From contig CALFYC010000165.1 of the NCBI GenBank assembly GCA_937952895.1, positions 1 to 19,037 of the forward strand: a DNA stretch of 19,037 nt, read 5' to 3'. The DNA comes from an uncultured Neisseriaceae bacterium. GTDB taxonomy: Bacteria > Pseudomonadota > Gammaproteobacteria > Burkholderiales > UBA11063. Within the stretch, counting starts at the first letter, position 1. The number at the start of each line of letters is the position of its first letter. The notes below the pieces were generated by a model. That model was not told the DNA's origin. It saw only the letters and a program-made list of their open reading frames with translations, and did no database searches. This document shows positions 1 through 7,596 of the stretch, piece by piece. The position numbers and the translations under genes are program-made.

Positions 1-148
1 TAACGTAAAATTAACAATTCAAACATCTAAATAATTTTCATTTATTTCTGTAAAATTTAAATAGTGTAGCATAGTTTTGATCTGTTATTTAAGGATTTAT
101 CAAATACTTTATTAACCCGTGCTATAAATATTTAACATAAAATTCAAC
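1..148. other. Intergenic stretch downstream of folC
   Basis: AT-rich sequence between the window edge and the end of folC. I see no convincing reading frame and no GC-rich terminator hairpin for folC. The minus strand has a weak extended -10-like element (TGCTACACT, complement of 63-71) that could serve a gene to the left of the window, but it has no -35 partner and is not called. Confidence 0.5.
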
Positions 149-1369
149 TCACAATACATGACTTAATAAATAAATTGATCCCGTTACTAAAACCAATTTT
201 TTATTCATTGTTTTTGCCAATTTAATTGCTGAACCTATATTCTCACAAACATGTTGCCGAATAAATTTCTTACATCCAATTTGAGCCAACTCTACAGCTT
301 CAATACTACGTGGATTATCTGGGATATTTGTATAAATTATAGTATTTGTAAGATTTTTAAGTAATTCTAGCATTTGATTAATATTTTTATCTTTAAGAAT
401 TGCTATAATTATAACGACTTCGGATGGTTTAAAAATCCCTTGGATTGATTTGACTAGTTCTCTCACCCCAGATTCATTATGTGCAGCATCTATAATAGTC
501 AAAGGGGCATAGCCAGTAACTTCTAACCGACCACGAATCTTAGAATTTAATGCTGAATAATTAATTGCTGATTGACTAATCTTAAGATAATTAAACGTTT
601 CGTAAGCACATAAAAAATTTAAAGCCTGAAAATCACCCAACATAGATAAGCTATACGTTCTGTCATTAAAATTTAGTTGATTTGTAAAATTATTGAAATC
701 TAAGTTAACTGTATATGAATACTTCTTTAACACATTTACGTAATTATTAGTCTGTTTAGATACAGCATTCATAAGTTCTATCCCATTATCAGCAATAATT
801 GTAAAACTATTATTTTTAATGATACCGGCTTTTTCTGATGCAATTAATTCAAGTGTATTACCTAAATAGTTGGTATGTTCTAGACTTATATTAGTAATAA
901 TTGAAACCAAAGGATTTACTACATTAGTTGCATCATTTTTGCCACCCATCCCTACTTCTAATACTAAATAGTCAATTTGTTTTTTAGCAAAATAATTAAA
1001 CATTAATGCAGTTAAAAGTTCAAATGGAGATAAACCAAGTTGATACTTTTCATTATAAGAATTTATTGGAAGAAACGCATTAATTAGCTCCTCATCACTA
1101 ATTGACTGCCCATTTAAACTAATTGTCTCATGAATATTCTTAATAAATGGACTGGAATATTTGCCAACCTTAAAACCTTCTGCTATTAAACCAGTTTCAA
1201 TAAATGTCGCAGTAGAACCCTTGCCATTGCTTCCAGTTATATGAATTACTTTATAATTAAACTGTGGATTTTCTAGTCTCTGCATAATTTTCATCATGCG
1301 TTCAAGACCTGGCTTAATCATAGCATTACCAGGATTAGATAATATCTTTAATACTTGAGTAATCTCCAT
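149..1369 (-). CDS. folC: Bifunctional dihydrofolate synthase / folylpolyglutamate synthase (FolC)
   Basis: Cytoplasmic ATP-dependent Mur-ligase-family enzyme that adds glutamate to dihydropteroate and lengthens the folate polyglutamate tail. The 406-residue product has the P-loop ITGSNGKGST (44-53), the SSPF...HE segment (72-81), LEVGMGGKNDATN (137-149; the family usually has GGR before the DATN segment, here GGK), SLEHTNYLG followed by SEKAGIIK (162-185), GRLEV (280-284) and DAAHN (294-298) at the start of the C-terminal domain, and a final TGS motif. Length is near the family norm of about 420. The frame continues 11 codons upstream to a TTG, but the ATG at 1369 has an AAGGGTGG ribosome site just before it and gives a normal N-terminus, so I chose it. 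It is divergent from the galactose operon and functionally unrelated to it. Confidence 0.95.
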   Translation of the reverse strand: MEITQVLKILSNPGNAMIKPGLERMMKIMQRLENPQFNYKVIHITGSNGKGSTATFIETGLIAEGFKVGKYSSPFIKNIHETISLNGQSISDEELINAFLPINSYNEKYQLGLSPFELLTALMFNYFAKKQIDYLVLEVGMGGKNDATNVVNPLVSIITNISLEHTNYLGNTLELIASEKAGIIKNNSFTIIADNGIELMNAVSKQTNNYVNVLKKYSYTVNLDFNNFTNQLNFNDRTYSLSMLGDFQALNFLCAYETFNYLKISQSAINYSALNSKIRGRLEVTGYAPLTIIDAAHNESGVRELVKSIQGIFKPSEVVIIIAILKDKNINQMLELLKNLTNTIIYTNIPDNPRSIEAVELAQIGCKKFIRQHVCENIGSAIKLAKTMNKKLVLVTGSIYLLSHVL

Positions 1370-1567
1370 GTGCCACCCTTTTAGATAATTCTTAAATAGC
1401 AAATACCGAGCATAAATTTATATTTGATGTTTAGAGACTAACTGTAACTTAATAAAATATTATGATTAATTTTGTGTATTTATTTTTTAAACTAAAAATT
1501 TTTTATTTTTCCCCAGATTTTATAATAAATTAAGTACTCTTATATTAAAAAAATTCATATGCATAGG

Positions 1568-1576
1568 TGCTATAAT
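1568..1576 (+). promoter_or_regulatory. Extended -10 promoter candidate for the galactose operon
   Basis: TGCTATAAT is a perfect extended -10 element (TGn followed by consensus TATAAT). The -35 region, 17-18 bases upstream, is only an A-run, which is acceptable for an extended -10 promoter. Transcription would begin near 1583 and leave a leader of roughly 120 nt before galP. Confidence 0.55.
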
Positions 1577-1612
1577 ATAAAATTGTGCATTGCTTATATC
1601 GGATATTGCAAA

Positions 1613-1647
1613 AACCAATTACAATCTGGTTCAATTTTATAATTGAA
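1613..1647. promoter_or_regulatory. Inverted repeats in the galP leader, possible operator
   Basis: Two inverted repeats are nearly adjacent just downstream of the predicted start of transcription: AACCA-N9-TGGTT (1613-1631) and TTCAATT-N4-AATTGAA (1630-1647). They could be a repressor site or a leader hairpin. They do not match the GalR operator consensus I know, and no gal regulator gene is in the window. AT-rich sequence makes short repeats common, so confidence is low. Confidence 0.3.
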
Positions 1648-1701
1648 TTAAATGTATAACAATTCAATAATCATCAACTCTCTTTATGGAGGTAATTTTA
1701 T

Positions 1702-3081
1702 ATGTCAAAAAATACATCAACAAATGGAACCGTATTGATGGTATGCTTTATTGCTGCTTTAGCTGGACTATTATTTGGTCTGGATGTGGCATTTGTAAAT
1801 GGTTCCTTGGATTACATTGCTCGTGATTTTAGTTTAACTAAGGAACAATCTCAACAAGTTGCTGGTTGGTTATTAGCTGGTGCTGCAATTGGAGCTTTAT
1901 TTAGCGGAAAACTATCTAGCGTATTTGGACGCAAAAAAGTTTTATTATTATCTGCCTTTATCTTTACTTTTTTCACCTTAATTGGTGTATTTGCTAATTC
2001 AATTCAGGTTTTATTATGGGCTCGATTAATTATTGGTATTGCCGTTGGTATTGCATCATTTGTGGCACCACTTTATTTATCTGAAATAGCACCATATAAA
2101 ATGCGTGGCGGTTTAATTGCAATGTATCAATTTATGATTACAGTTGGAATTTTCCTAATGTTTGTTTCAAATGCGGCTTTAATGTATACCGAATCTTGGC
2201 GGATTATGATGTCAGTATTAATTATTCCATCTTCAATTATGTTAATTGGCACATTCACTCTGCCAGAAAGTCCACGTTGGTTAGCTTTAAAAGGAAAGCT
2301 AACTGAAGCAGAGTCTATTTTAGGTAAAATTCGCAATACTCAAGAAGAAGTAAATTTTGAATTAGAAGAAATTAAGGCAACAATTGCCCATACTAAGCAC
2401 GGATTATCTTTATTAAGACAACCTTTTTTTATTAAAGTTATTTTCCTTGGAATTGCTCTACAAATGTTACAGCAATTTTGTGGAATGAATGCATTTATGT
2501 ATTATTCAGGCAAAATTTTTGCAACCGCTGGAATTTCAAATCCATCAGTTGCAACTATTGTAGTTGGCTTAGTAAATGTATTAACGACTATTTTAGCTAT
2601 AAAATATGTAGATAAATTTGGCAGAAAACCAATCTTATATTTTGGCCTAATTTTATTAGTAGTTTCTTGCACTGCAGTTAGTTATTTATTTAATTCCGAT
2701 CATTCAACACAAATTGCACATTATGCCTTAGTAGGTTTCTCACTACTTTTCATATTTGCTTTTGCAATTTCACTAGGGCCAATTATTTGGATCTTATGTG
2801 CTGAAATATATCCATTAGCTGGACGTGATTTTGGAGTAACTGTTACAACTATGACAAATTGGATTTGCAACACTATTATTGGTTCCTTCACTCTGACTTG
2901 GTTTACTAATTATGGAGAATCAAAAACCTTCTTAGGCTTTGGTATAGTATGCTTTATCGGAATTTTTTTGGTTAAATTTTTCACTCCTGAAACTAAAGAT
3001 GTTCCATTAGAAGAAATTGAAGCAAATCTAAAAGCTGGAGGACCACTAAAACTAATTGGTTATCGTACAAAACAACTCTAA
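1702..3081 (+). CDS. galP: Galactose:H+ symporter, MFS sugar porter (GalP-like)
   Basis: Inner-membrane 12-helix sugar/H+ symporter that would bring galactose (possibly glucose too) into the cell. The 459-residue protein has the sugar-porter signatures in order: FGRKK in loop 2-3 (75-79), LYLSEIAP (124-131) with the downstream MRGG, PESPRWL (188-194), QQFCGMNAFMYY (257-268, the sugar-binding helix 7 motif), DKFGRKP (304-310), the GPIIWILCAEIYPLAGRDFG stretch (359-378) and PETK (429-432). Many stretches parallel E. coli GalP as I remember it. An ideal GGAGGT ribosome site (1688-1693) lies 8 bases before the ATG. It is first in the operon with galK, galM and galT, which supports galactose as substrate. 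Related porters for arabinose or xylose cannot be excluded from sequence alone. Confidence 0.9.
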   Translation: MSKNTSTNGTVLMVCFIAALAGLLFGLDVAFVNGSLDYIARDFSLTKEQSQQVAGWLLAGAAIGALFSGKLSSVFGRKKVLLLSAFIFTFFTLIGVFANSIQVLLWARLIIGIAVGIASFVAPLYLSEIAPYKMRGGLIAMYQFMITVGIFLMFVSNAALMYTESWRIMMSVLIIPSSIMLIGTFTLPESPRWLALKGKLTEAESILGKIRNTQEEVNFELEEIKATIAHTKHGLSLLRQPFFIKVIFLGIALQMLQQFCGMNAFMYYSGKIFATAGISNPSVATIVVGLVNVLTTILAIKYVDKFGRKPILYFGLILLVVSCTAVSYLFNSDHSTQIAHYALVGFSLLFIFAFAISLGPIIWILCAEIYPLAGRDFGVTVTTMTNWICNTIIGSFTLTWFTNYGESKTFLGFGIVCFIGIFLVKFFTPETKDVPLEEIEANLKAGGPLKLIGYRTKQL

Positions 3082-3102
3082 TGGTTAAACTTTGATACAA
3101 TA

Positions 3103-3128
3103 AACCCCTAAACATAGTGTTAGGGGTT
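3103..3128 (+). terminator. Intra-operon hairpin between galP and galK
   Basis: AACCCCTAA (3103-3111) and TTAGGGGTT (3120-3128) form a perfect 9-bp stem with an 8-nt loop, followed by ATTTATTGG, a poor U-tract. It is probably a leaky terminator or a 3'-end stabiliser that makes galP transcripts outnumber galKMT. The 3' arm also contains AGGGG (3122-3126), which could act as a ribosome site for an alternative TTG start of galK at 3134, so the stem might hide it. Confidence 0.6.
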
Positions 3129-3148
3129 ATTTATTGGAAAATAGTACC

Positions 3149-4348
3149 ATGCAACAAACTTTTCTTGATTTAAGCAAACAGTATAATTTGATATTTGGTT
3201 CATCCATACATCAATTATATTATTTTTTCTCTCCAGGTAGAGTTAATTTAATTGGCGAACATACTGACTATAATGGTGGATATGTATTCCCATGCACCCT
3301 TAGCTTTGGCACCTTTGCAATAGTAAGTAAGCGTTCAGATAATAATTTCAAGGTTCATTCTTTAAATTATTCAGATCAAGGCTCAATTCTTTTTGCCAAT
3401 GCAAATTTAGTTTTAGACAAAAATCATGGCTGGGCCAATTACATAAAAGGAGTAATTAAAACCATTACTGGTCGTGGATATACAATTCCCCATGGTCTTA
3501 ATATTTTAATTTTTGGAAATATTCCAATTAATTCTGGCCTATCTTCGTCTGCATCAATTGAAATATTAATTGCAACAATACTCAATAATCTATTTGACTT
3601 AAATATTCCAGTTATCGAGTTAATTAAAATTGCAAAAGATGCTGAGAATAATTTTATTCAAGTAAATTGTGGGATTATGGATCAATTTATTATTGGATTA
3701 GGCAAGAAAGATCATGCAGTTTTATTAAATTGTAGTTCTTTAGATTATGATTATTTTCCGATTCAATTAGATCAATATAAAATTGTTATTGCTAATACCA
3801 ATGTGCCACGAACTCTTGCATCATCCAAATATAATGAACGTCGTTTTGAATGTGAAAGTGCTCTCAGTGAATTAAAATCAGCTACCTCAATTAACTCACT
3901 TTGTGAATTAACACCAGAAAATTTAAATGAATTAAAGCATTTAATTACTAACGAAATTTGGTATAAAAGAGCCTATCATGCAATTCATGAAAACTATAGA
4001 GCATTAACTGGCGCATCCATTCTTAAAAACCAAGATATTGAAACTTTTGGTAATCTTATGAACCAATCTCATATTTCATTACGAGATAACTATGATGTAA
4101 CTGGTATTTATCTAGATACTTTAGTAGAAGCAGCATGGGATAATCCATCATGTATTGGTGCCCGTATGACTGGCGCTGGATTTGGTGGTTGTACGGTTAA
4201 TTTAGTTCAAAATGAAGGTATTACAGAATTTATTCAAACCGTTGGCCACAATTATCAGAAAAAAACTTCAATTCAAGCAAGCTTTTATATTGCAGAAACT
4301 GGATTTAATGCTCATGAAGTTATATTGGAGACAATAGATGCAAATTAA
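3149..4348 (+). CDS. galK: Galactokinase (GalK), Firmicutes-like
   Basis: GHMP-family kinase that phosphorylates alpha-D-galactose at C1 with ATP in the cytoplasm, the first committed Leloir step. The 399-residue protein shows the galactokinase signature SPGRVNLIGEHTDYNGG (28-44) with the catalytic Arg, the nucleotide-binding GLSSSAS (130-136), the catalytic Asp in CGIMDQF (Asp178) and GAGFGG (342-347). The FFSPGR and YVFPC wording near the N-terminus resembles lactobacillary/bacillary GalK more than the enteric APGR...VLPC version, judged from memory. The frame extends 5 codons upstream to a TTG at 3134 that has AGGGG seven bases ahead; I prefer the ATG at 3149 because it fits family length, although its own ribosome site is weak. 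galM begins inside its last codons. Confidence 0.95.
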   Translation: MQQTFLDLSKQYNLIFGSSIHQLYYFFSPGRVNLIGEHTDYNGGYVFPCTLSFGTFAIVSKRSDNNFKVHSLNYSDQGSILFANANLVLDKNHGWANYIKGVIKTITGRGYTIPHGLNILIFGNIPINSGLSSSASIEILIATILNNLFDLNIPVIELIKIAKDAENNFIQVNCGIMDQFIIGLGKKDHAVLLNCSSLDYDYFPIQLDQYKIVIANTNVPRTLASSKYNERRFECESALSELKSATSINSLCELTPENLNELKHLITNEIWYKRAYHAIHENYRALTGASILKNQDIETFGNLMNQSHISLRDNYDVTGIYLDTLVEAAWDNPSCIGARMTGAGFGGCTVNLVQNEGITEFIQTVGHNYQKKTSIQASFYIAETGFNAHEVILETIDAN

Positions 4349-5366
4349 ACAACACAGGCTTGGAACTATTAATAATCAAGATATTATTCAATATCAATTA
4401 TGTGCTAATAATGGATTCCGAGTTGATATTTTAAATTATGGTGCAATTATTCATGGAATTTGGCTACCGGATAAAAATGGTGATTTAATTAATACTGTCT
4501 TAAGTTATGATAATCTAGAAAGTTATATTAATAACCCATCTTATCTTGGTTGTATTGTCGGTAGACATGCCGGTAGAATTGCCAATGCGGAATTTTCCTT
4601 AAATGGAAAAACCTATCAACTTGAAAAAAATAATGGCTCGGCTAATTTGCATGGTGGATTTGGCTTACATCGCCGAATTTGGAATACCTATTTATTAAAC
4701 GATGGAATTTCTTTATCTTATTTAAGTCCAGATGGTGAAGATGGATTTCCCGGTCAAGTAAATTTTACAGTTAATTACCGTATAAAAGATAATTTTATCC
4801 TTGAAATTGAATATATCGCTCACCCTAATATGCCCACAATTATAAATTTAACTAATCATAGTTATTTTAATTTATCAGGTGGTCACGATTTAGCAATTAA
4901 CCAAGTATTACAAATTAATGCAAATGGCTATTGTCCAATTAACGAAGAAACACTACCTCACGAATTTATCGAAGATGTAACTAATACTGTTTTTGATTTT
5001 AGAAATCCTAAATTAATTAGCAAAGATTTATTTAAAGCTGATCCCCAATTAAAAATTGGCACAGGATATGATCATATTTATTTCATTGAAAATAATGCAC
5101 AAATTGCCGCAATCTTAAAATATCCGCAAAATGGAATTTCTCTCGAAATTAAGACGGATAGGCCTAATATAGTCTTATATACTGGAAACCATCTATTTAA
5201 TCATGGCACTGTGAATAGTGGGCTTAATTGCAAAACACATCTAGGAATTTGCCTAGAAACCCAAAATGTGCCTAATGCAATTAATATGAAAAGTTTTAAT
5301 AAAAATATTTATACTCCAGATAATCCATATTTATCAAAAAACTCTTGGCAATTTAAAGTAGATTAA
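4338..5366 (+). CDS. galM: Galactose mutarotase (aldose 1-epimerase)
   Basis: Interconverts beta- and alpha-galactose so that GalK receives the alpha anomer. The 342-residue beta-sandwich enzyme shows GRHAGRIANA (75-84), LHGG (104-107), the catalytic base region NLTNHSYFNLSGG (His174), GYDH (243-246) and CLETQNVPNA (catalytic Glu307). Length matches the family. Its ATG overlaps the galK end by 11 bases and has GGAG seven bases upstream, so it is likely translationally coupled. The usual P-D-A after CLETQ is here P-N-A, a mild change. Confidence 0.94.
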   Translation: MQIKQHRLGTINNQDIIQYQLCANNGFRVDILNYGAIIHGIWLPDKNGDLINTVLSYDNLESYINNPSYLGCIVGRHAGRIANAEFSLNGKTYQLEKNNGSANLHGGFGLHRRIWNTYLLNDGISLSYLSPDGEDGFPGQVNFTVNYRIKDNFILEIEYIAHPNMPTIINLTNHSYFNLSGGHDLAINQVLQINANGYCPINEETLPHEFIEDVTNTVFDFRNPKLISKDLFKADPQLKIGTGYDHIYFIENNAQIAAILKYPQNGISLEIKTDRPNIVLYTGNHLFNHGTVNSGLNCKTHLGICLETQNVPNAINMKSFNKNIYTPDNPYLSKNSWQFKVD

Positions 5367-5370
5367 ATTC

Positions 5371-6894
5371 ATGCAAATTAATGATTTAACAGCACAAATA
5401 GCTTTTGAAGTTGAACGATTACTCAATTATGCTCTTCAAAAACAGTTAATTATTAGCCGTGATATCATTTATTTACGTAATCAATACTATTCACTTTTAA
5501 ATATTTTCAATGAAGTCAAATTAAACCACATAACTGAAATTTTAGAATTTCCAGATACAATTTTAGATCAATTATTTGCATATATCATTAAATCTCCAGA
5601 TCTATCAGAAAAATTGGGTGATAATGAAGATTTAGTCAAATGTAATCTAATGCAATATTTAATTCCAAGGCCTAGTATTGTCGAAGATAAATTTAAACAA
5701 ATTCAAATAAATTCCAGCATTCAAGCAGCTTTATTATACTTTTATCAGTTAAGTATGGCAAGTAACTATATCAAAGTGCGAGATCTTAATAAAAACCTTC
5801 ATTGGCAAACTCAAACTGATTATGGTAAATTAGAAATTACAGTTAATTTAGCCAAACCAGAGAAAGATCCACATGAAATTGCAAAATTAAAACAACAAAC
5901 AACTAATATTAGTTACCCTAAATGTCAATTATGTATTGAAAACGAAGGATTTTCAGGACATGACAACCAGGCATCCCGCTATACTCATAGGCTAATTACC
6001 TTATCCTTAAATAACCAGGAGTGGTTTTTTCAATTTTCACCATATTCATACTATAATGAGCATGCAATTATTATTAATAAGCAGCATCAAGATATGCGAA
6101 TTAATCAGGATACATTTATAACCTTATTTGATTTTGTTGATTTAGTTCCTGATTATTTTATTGGTAGTAATGCTGATCTTCCGATAGTTGGTGGCTCAAT
6201 TTTAAATCATGATCATTTCCAAGGAGGCAAACACATTTTTCCAATGGATTTAGCTAAAGTTCGACAAACTATTAATTGGCAGCAATTTTCCAAAGTTGAA
6301 GGTCAAATCTTAGATTGGCCACTTAGTGTAATTCGTTTAATTGGAAGCCGTCAGGATTTAATTCAACTAAGCACCCATATCCTTAATTGTTGGCGTAACT
6401 ATAGCGATGAAACTGTAGATATATTAGCTAAAACTACTGATATGCATAATTCATTAACTGTAATTGTTAGAAAATTAGATTCGTCTAAAGATCAATATTC
6501 AATTAATTTAATTTTAAGAAATAACCGAAAAACTTCAAAATTCAGTTATGGAATTTTTCATCCGCATATAGATCTACATCACATCAAAAAAGAAAATATC
6601 GGATTAATTGAAGCAATGGGCTTAGCGATTCTTCCTGGCCGATTAAATCAAGAATTAAAATTAATTATAGATTTATTAAATAAGGATGATGCAATAAAAC
6701 TAATTAATAATATTACAGAAAATAATCCATTAGCTAAACATAAATCATGGTTATTTGAACTTAAAACTAAATTGATTAATCAAGAAATCAACCAAGAATT
6801 ACTAGAATACCAAGTTGGACTTAAATTTTTAGAAGTTCTTAATTGTTGTGGTGTGTTTAAAAATGATGCTAAAGGACATTTGGCTTTTAAGTAA
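5371..6894 (+). CDS. galT: UDP-glucose--hexose-1-phosphate uridylyltransferase, class II (Firmicutes type)
   Basis: Transfers UMP from UDP-glucose to galactose-1-phosphate, giving UDP-galactose and glucose-1-phosphate. At 507 residues it belongs to the long class II GalT family, not the roughly 350-residue class I enzyme usual in proteobacteria. Visible class II features are YPKCQLCIENEGFSG (182-196), SPYSYYNEHAI (223-233) and DLPIVGGSILNHDHFQGG (269-286), which matches the class II signature as I recall it except for Asn where Ser/Ala is usual before the first His. The H-x-H pair is intact (His280, His282). It starts 4 bases after galM with no strong ribosome site, suggesting coupling. It is last in the operon; no clear terminator lies in the 34 bases before the convergent padR-like gene. 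Confidence 0.93.
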   Translation: MQINDLTAQIAFEVERLLNYALQKQLIISRDIIYLRNQYYSLLNIFNEVKLNHITEILEFPDTILDQLFAYIIKSPDLSEKLGDNEDLVKCNLMQYLIPRPSIVEDKFKQIQINSSIQAALLYFYQLSMASNYIKVRDLNKNLHWQTQTDYGKLEITVNLAKPEKDPHEIAKLKQQTTNISYPKCQLCIENEGFSGHDNQASRYTHRLITLSLNNQEWFFQFSPYSYYNEHAIIINKQHQDMRINQDTFITLFDFVDLVPDYFIGSNADLPIVGGSILNHDHFQGGKHIFPMDLAKVRQTINWQQFSKVEGQILDWPLSVIRLIGSRQDLIQLSTHILNCWRNYSDETVDILAKTTDMHNSLTVIVRKLDSSKDQYSINLILRNNRKTSKFSYGIFHPHIDLHHIKKENIGLIEAMGLAILPGRLNQELKLIIDLLNKDDAIKLINNITENNPLAKHKSWLFELKTKLINQEINQELLEYQVGLKFLEVLNCCGVFKNDAKGHLAFK

Positions 6895-6928
6895 TTCATT
6901 AATCATGTGAATAACAAAACAGCATAAA

Positions 6929-7477
6929 CTACTTCAAATTTTTTAATTCTTTCAAAGTTTGTTTACACCATTCAATCCTAGCTTCAATAATCAGTTTAGA
7001 ATAATTATAAGTCATGCGTAAATATTTATAATCTGCTTGGCTTTGATGCTTTGATTCAATATGGTTTATTGCTTCAACCAATTGTTTCTGCTTAACTATT
7101 AATTGGTCTTTATAATTTTGAATATGTTTTAGATTAACAGCATTTGATAAATGTTGGCCCAAACTTAGTTTAATTAAAATTTCTTCACGATAATTAGCTT
7201 CTGGGGCAGGTTTTGATAACCATTCTTTTAATACTATTAATCCAGCTTTGGTTATTGAATAAATTCGACGATTTCGCGCACCACTTTTTTCATCAATAGT
7301 TGAAGTAACTAGATTTTCTGCTTCTAATTTCTTTAAAATCGGATAAATTTGTGCATTATTTTCTGACCAATAGAAATTTGAAATTTTGTTAATTAATTGT
7401 TTTACATCATAACCAGACATTGGTCGCTTACTAATTATACCTAAGATAACGTACCAGCTTTTATTTTCACGATTCAT
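6929..7477 (-). CDS. PadR-family transcriptional regulator
   Basis: Predicted dimeric DNA-binding repressor of 182 residues. Residues 8-85 form the PadR winged helix: YVILGIISKRPMSGYDVKQL, the NAQIYPILKKLE recognition-helix region (41-52) and the wing RNRRIYSITKAG (69-79). The C-terminal half (about 98-182) is helical with REEILIKL and a long amphipathic segment, matching the dimerising C-terminal domain of the Vir/PadR-C subgroup. It is divergent from a Bcr/CflA-type efflux gene, the classic layout of a PadR repressor controlling itself and its pump, and the promoter between them carries palindromes. It is convergent with galT and so less likely to control the gal operon. The inducing ligand is not predictable. 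Confidence 0.9.
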   Translation of the reverse strand: MNRENKSWYVILGIISKRPMSGYDVKQLINKISNFYWSENNAQIYPILKKLEAENLVTSTIDEKSGARNRRIYSITKAGLIVLKEWLSKPAPEANYREEILIKLSLGQHLSNAVNLKHIQNYKDQLIVKQKQLVEAINHIESKHQSQADYKYLRMTYNYSKLIIEARIEWCKQTLKELKNLK

Positions 7478-7508
7478 TTAATTCTACCTATATTTCCCGT
7501 AACGCTTG

Positions 7509-7514
7509 ATTATA
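7509..7514 (-). promoter_or_regulatory. -10 element candidate for the padR-like gene
   Basis: The minus strand reads TATAAT here, about 32 bases before the regulator's ATG, with TATAGGT as a modest ribosome site. The best -35-like hexamer (TTGTCA) is 20 bases away, longer than ideal, so the promoter may be weak or activator-free. Confidence 0.4.
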
Positions 7515-7533
7515 CACTAAATCTTAACCCAAC

Positions 7534-7562
7534 TTGACAAACATTTTTAATAGGTATATAAT
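7534..7562 (+). promoter_or_regulatory. Consensus sigma-70 promoter of the efflux gene
   Basis: TTGACA (7534-7539) and TATAAT (7557-7562) are both perfect consensus hexamers with an exact 17-base spacer. The predicted transcription start is near 7569. Such a promoter should be very strong unless repressed, which fits the overlapping palindromic operator. Confidence 0.85.
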
Positions 7563-7572
7563 ACCGGTATTA
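7553..7572. promoter_or_regulatory. Palindromic operator overlapping the efflux -10
   Basis: Two overlapping perfect inverted repeats share half-sites: GGTAT-ATA-ATACC (7553-7565) and the uninterrupted 14-base palindrome TAATACCGGTATTA (7559-7572). They cover the -10 hexamer and the probable start site, so a bound dimer would block RNA polymerase. The likely ligand is the adjacent PadR-like protein; this is inferred from position. Confidence 0.65.
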
Positions 7573-7596
7573 AATATTGAACAAGGGAAACTTTAA

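Larger units (their letters stand above)
1403..1701. other. Divergent intergenic region folC / galP
   Basis: About 300 very AT-rich bases. The right half holds a galP promoter candidate and inverted repeats in the leader, entered separately. The left half should contain the folC promoter on the minus strand, but I see no clear -35/-10 pair there. No coding frame is evident. Confidence 0.6.

Noticed and set aside
63..71. Extended -10-like TGCTACACT on the minus strand near the left edge
   Set aside because: Only partial match to the -10 hexamer, no -35, and the gene it would serve is outside the window.
2127..2336. 69-codon minus-strand open frame inside galP, with comparable antisense frames over rpoA (15203-15427), rpsK/rpsM (16886-17158) and the rpoA/rplQ junction (14888-15073)
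   Set aside because: They lie opposite strongly conserved genes and have no family motifs.
4338..5381. galM and galT both begin with the same 11 bases, ATGCAAATTAA
   Set aside because: Too short and AT-rich to mean duplication; the proteins are unrelated beyond the first residues.
6929..7477. PadR-like gene as regulator of the galactose operon
   Set aside because: It is convergent with galT, the palindromes lie at the efflux promoter, and no GGTAT/ATACC palindrome is seen before galP.
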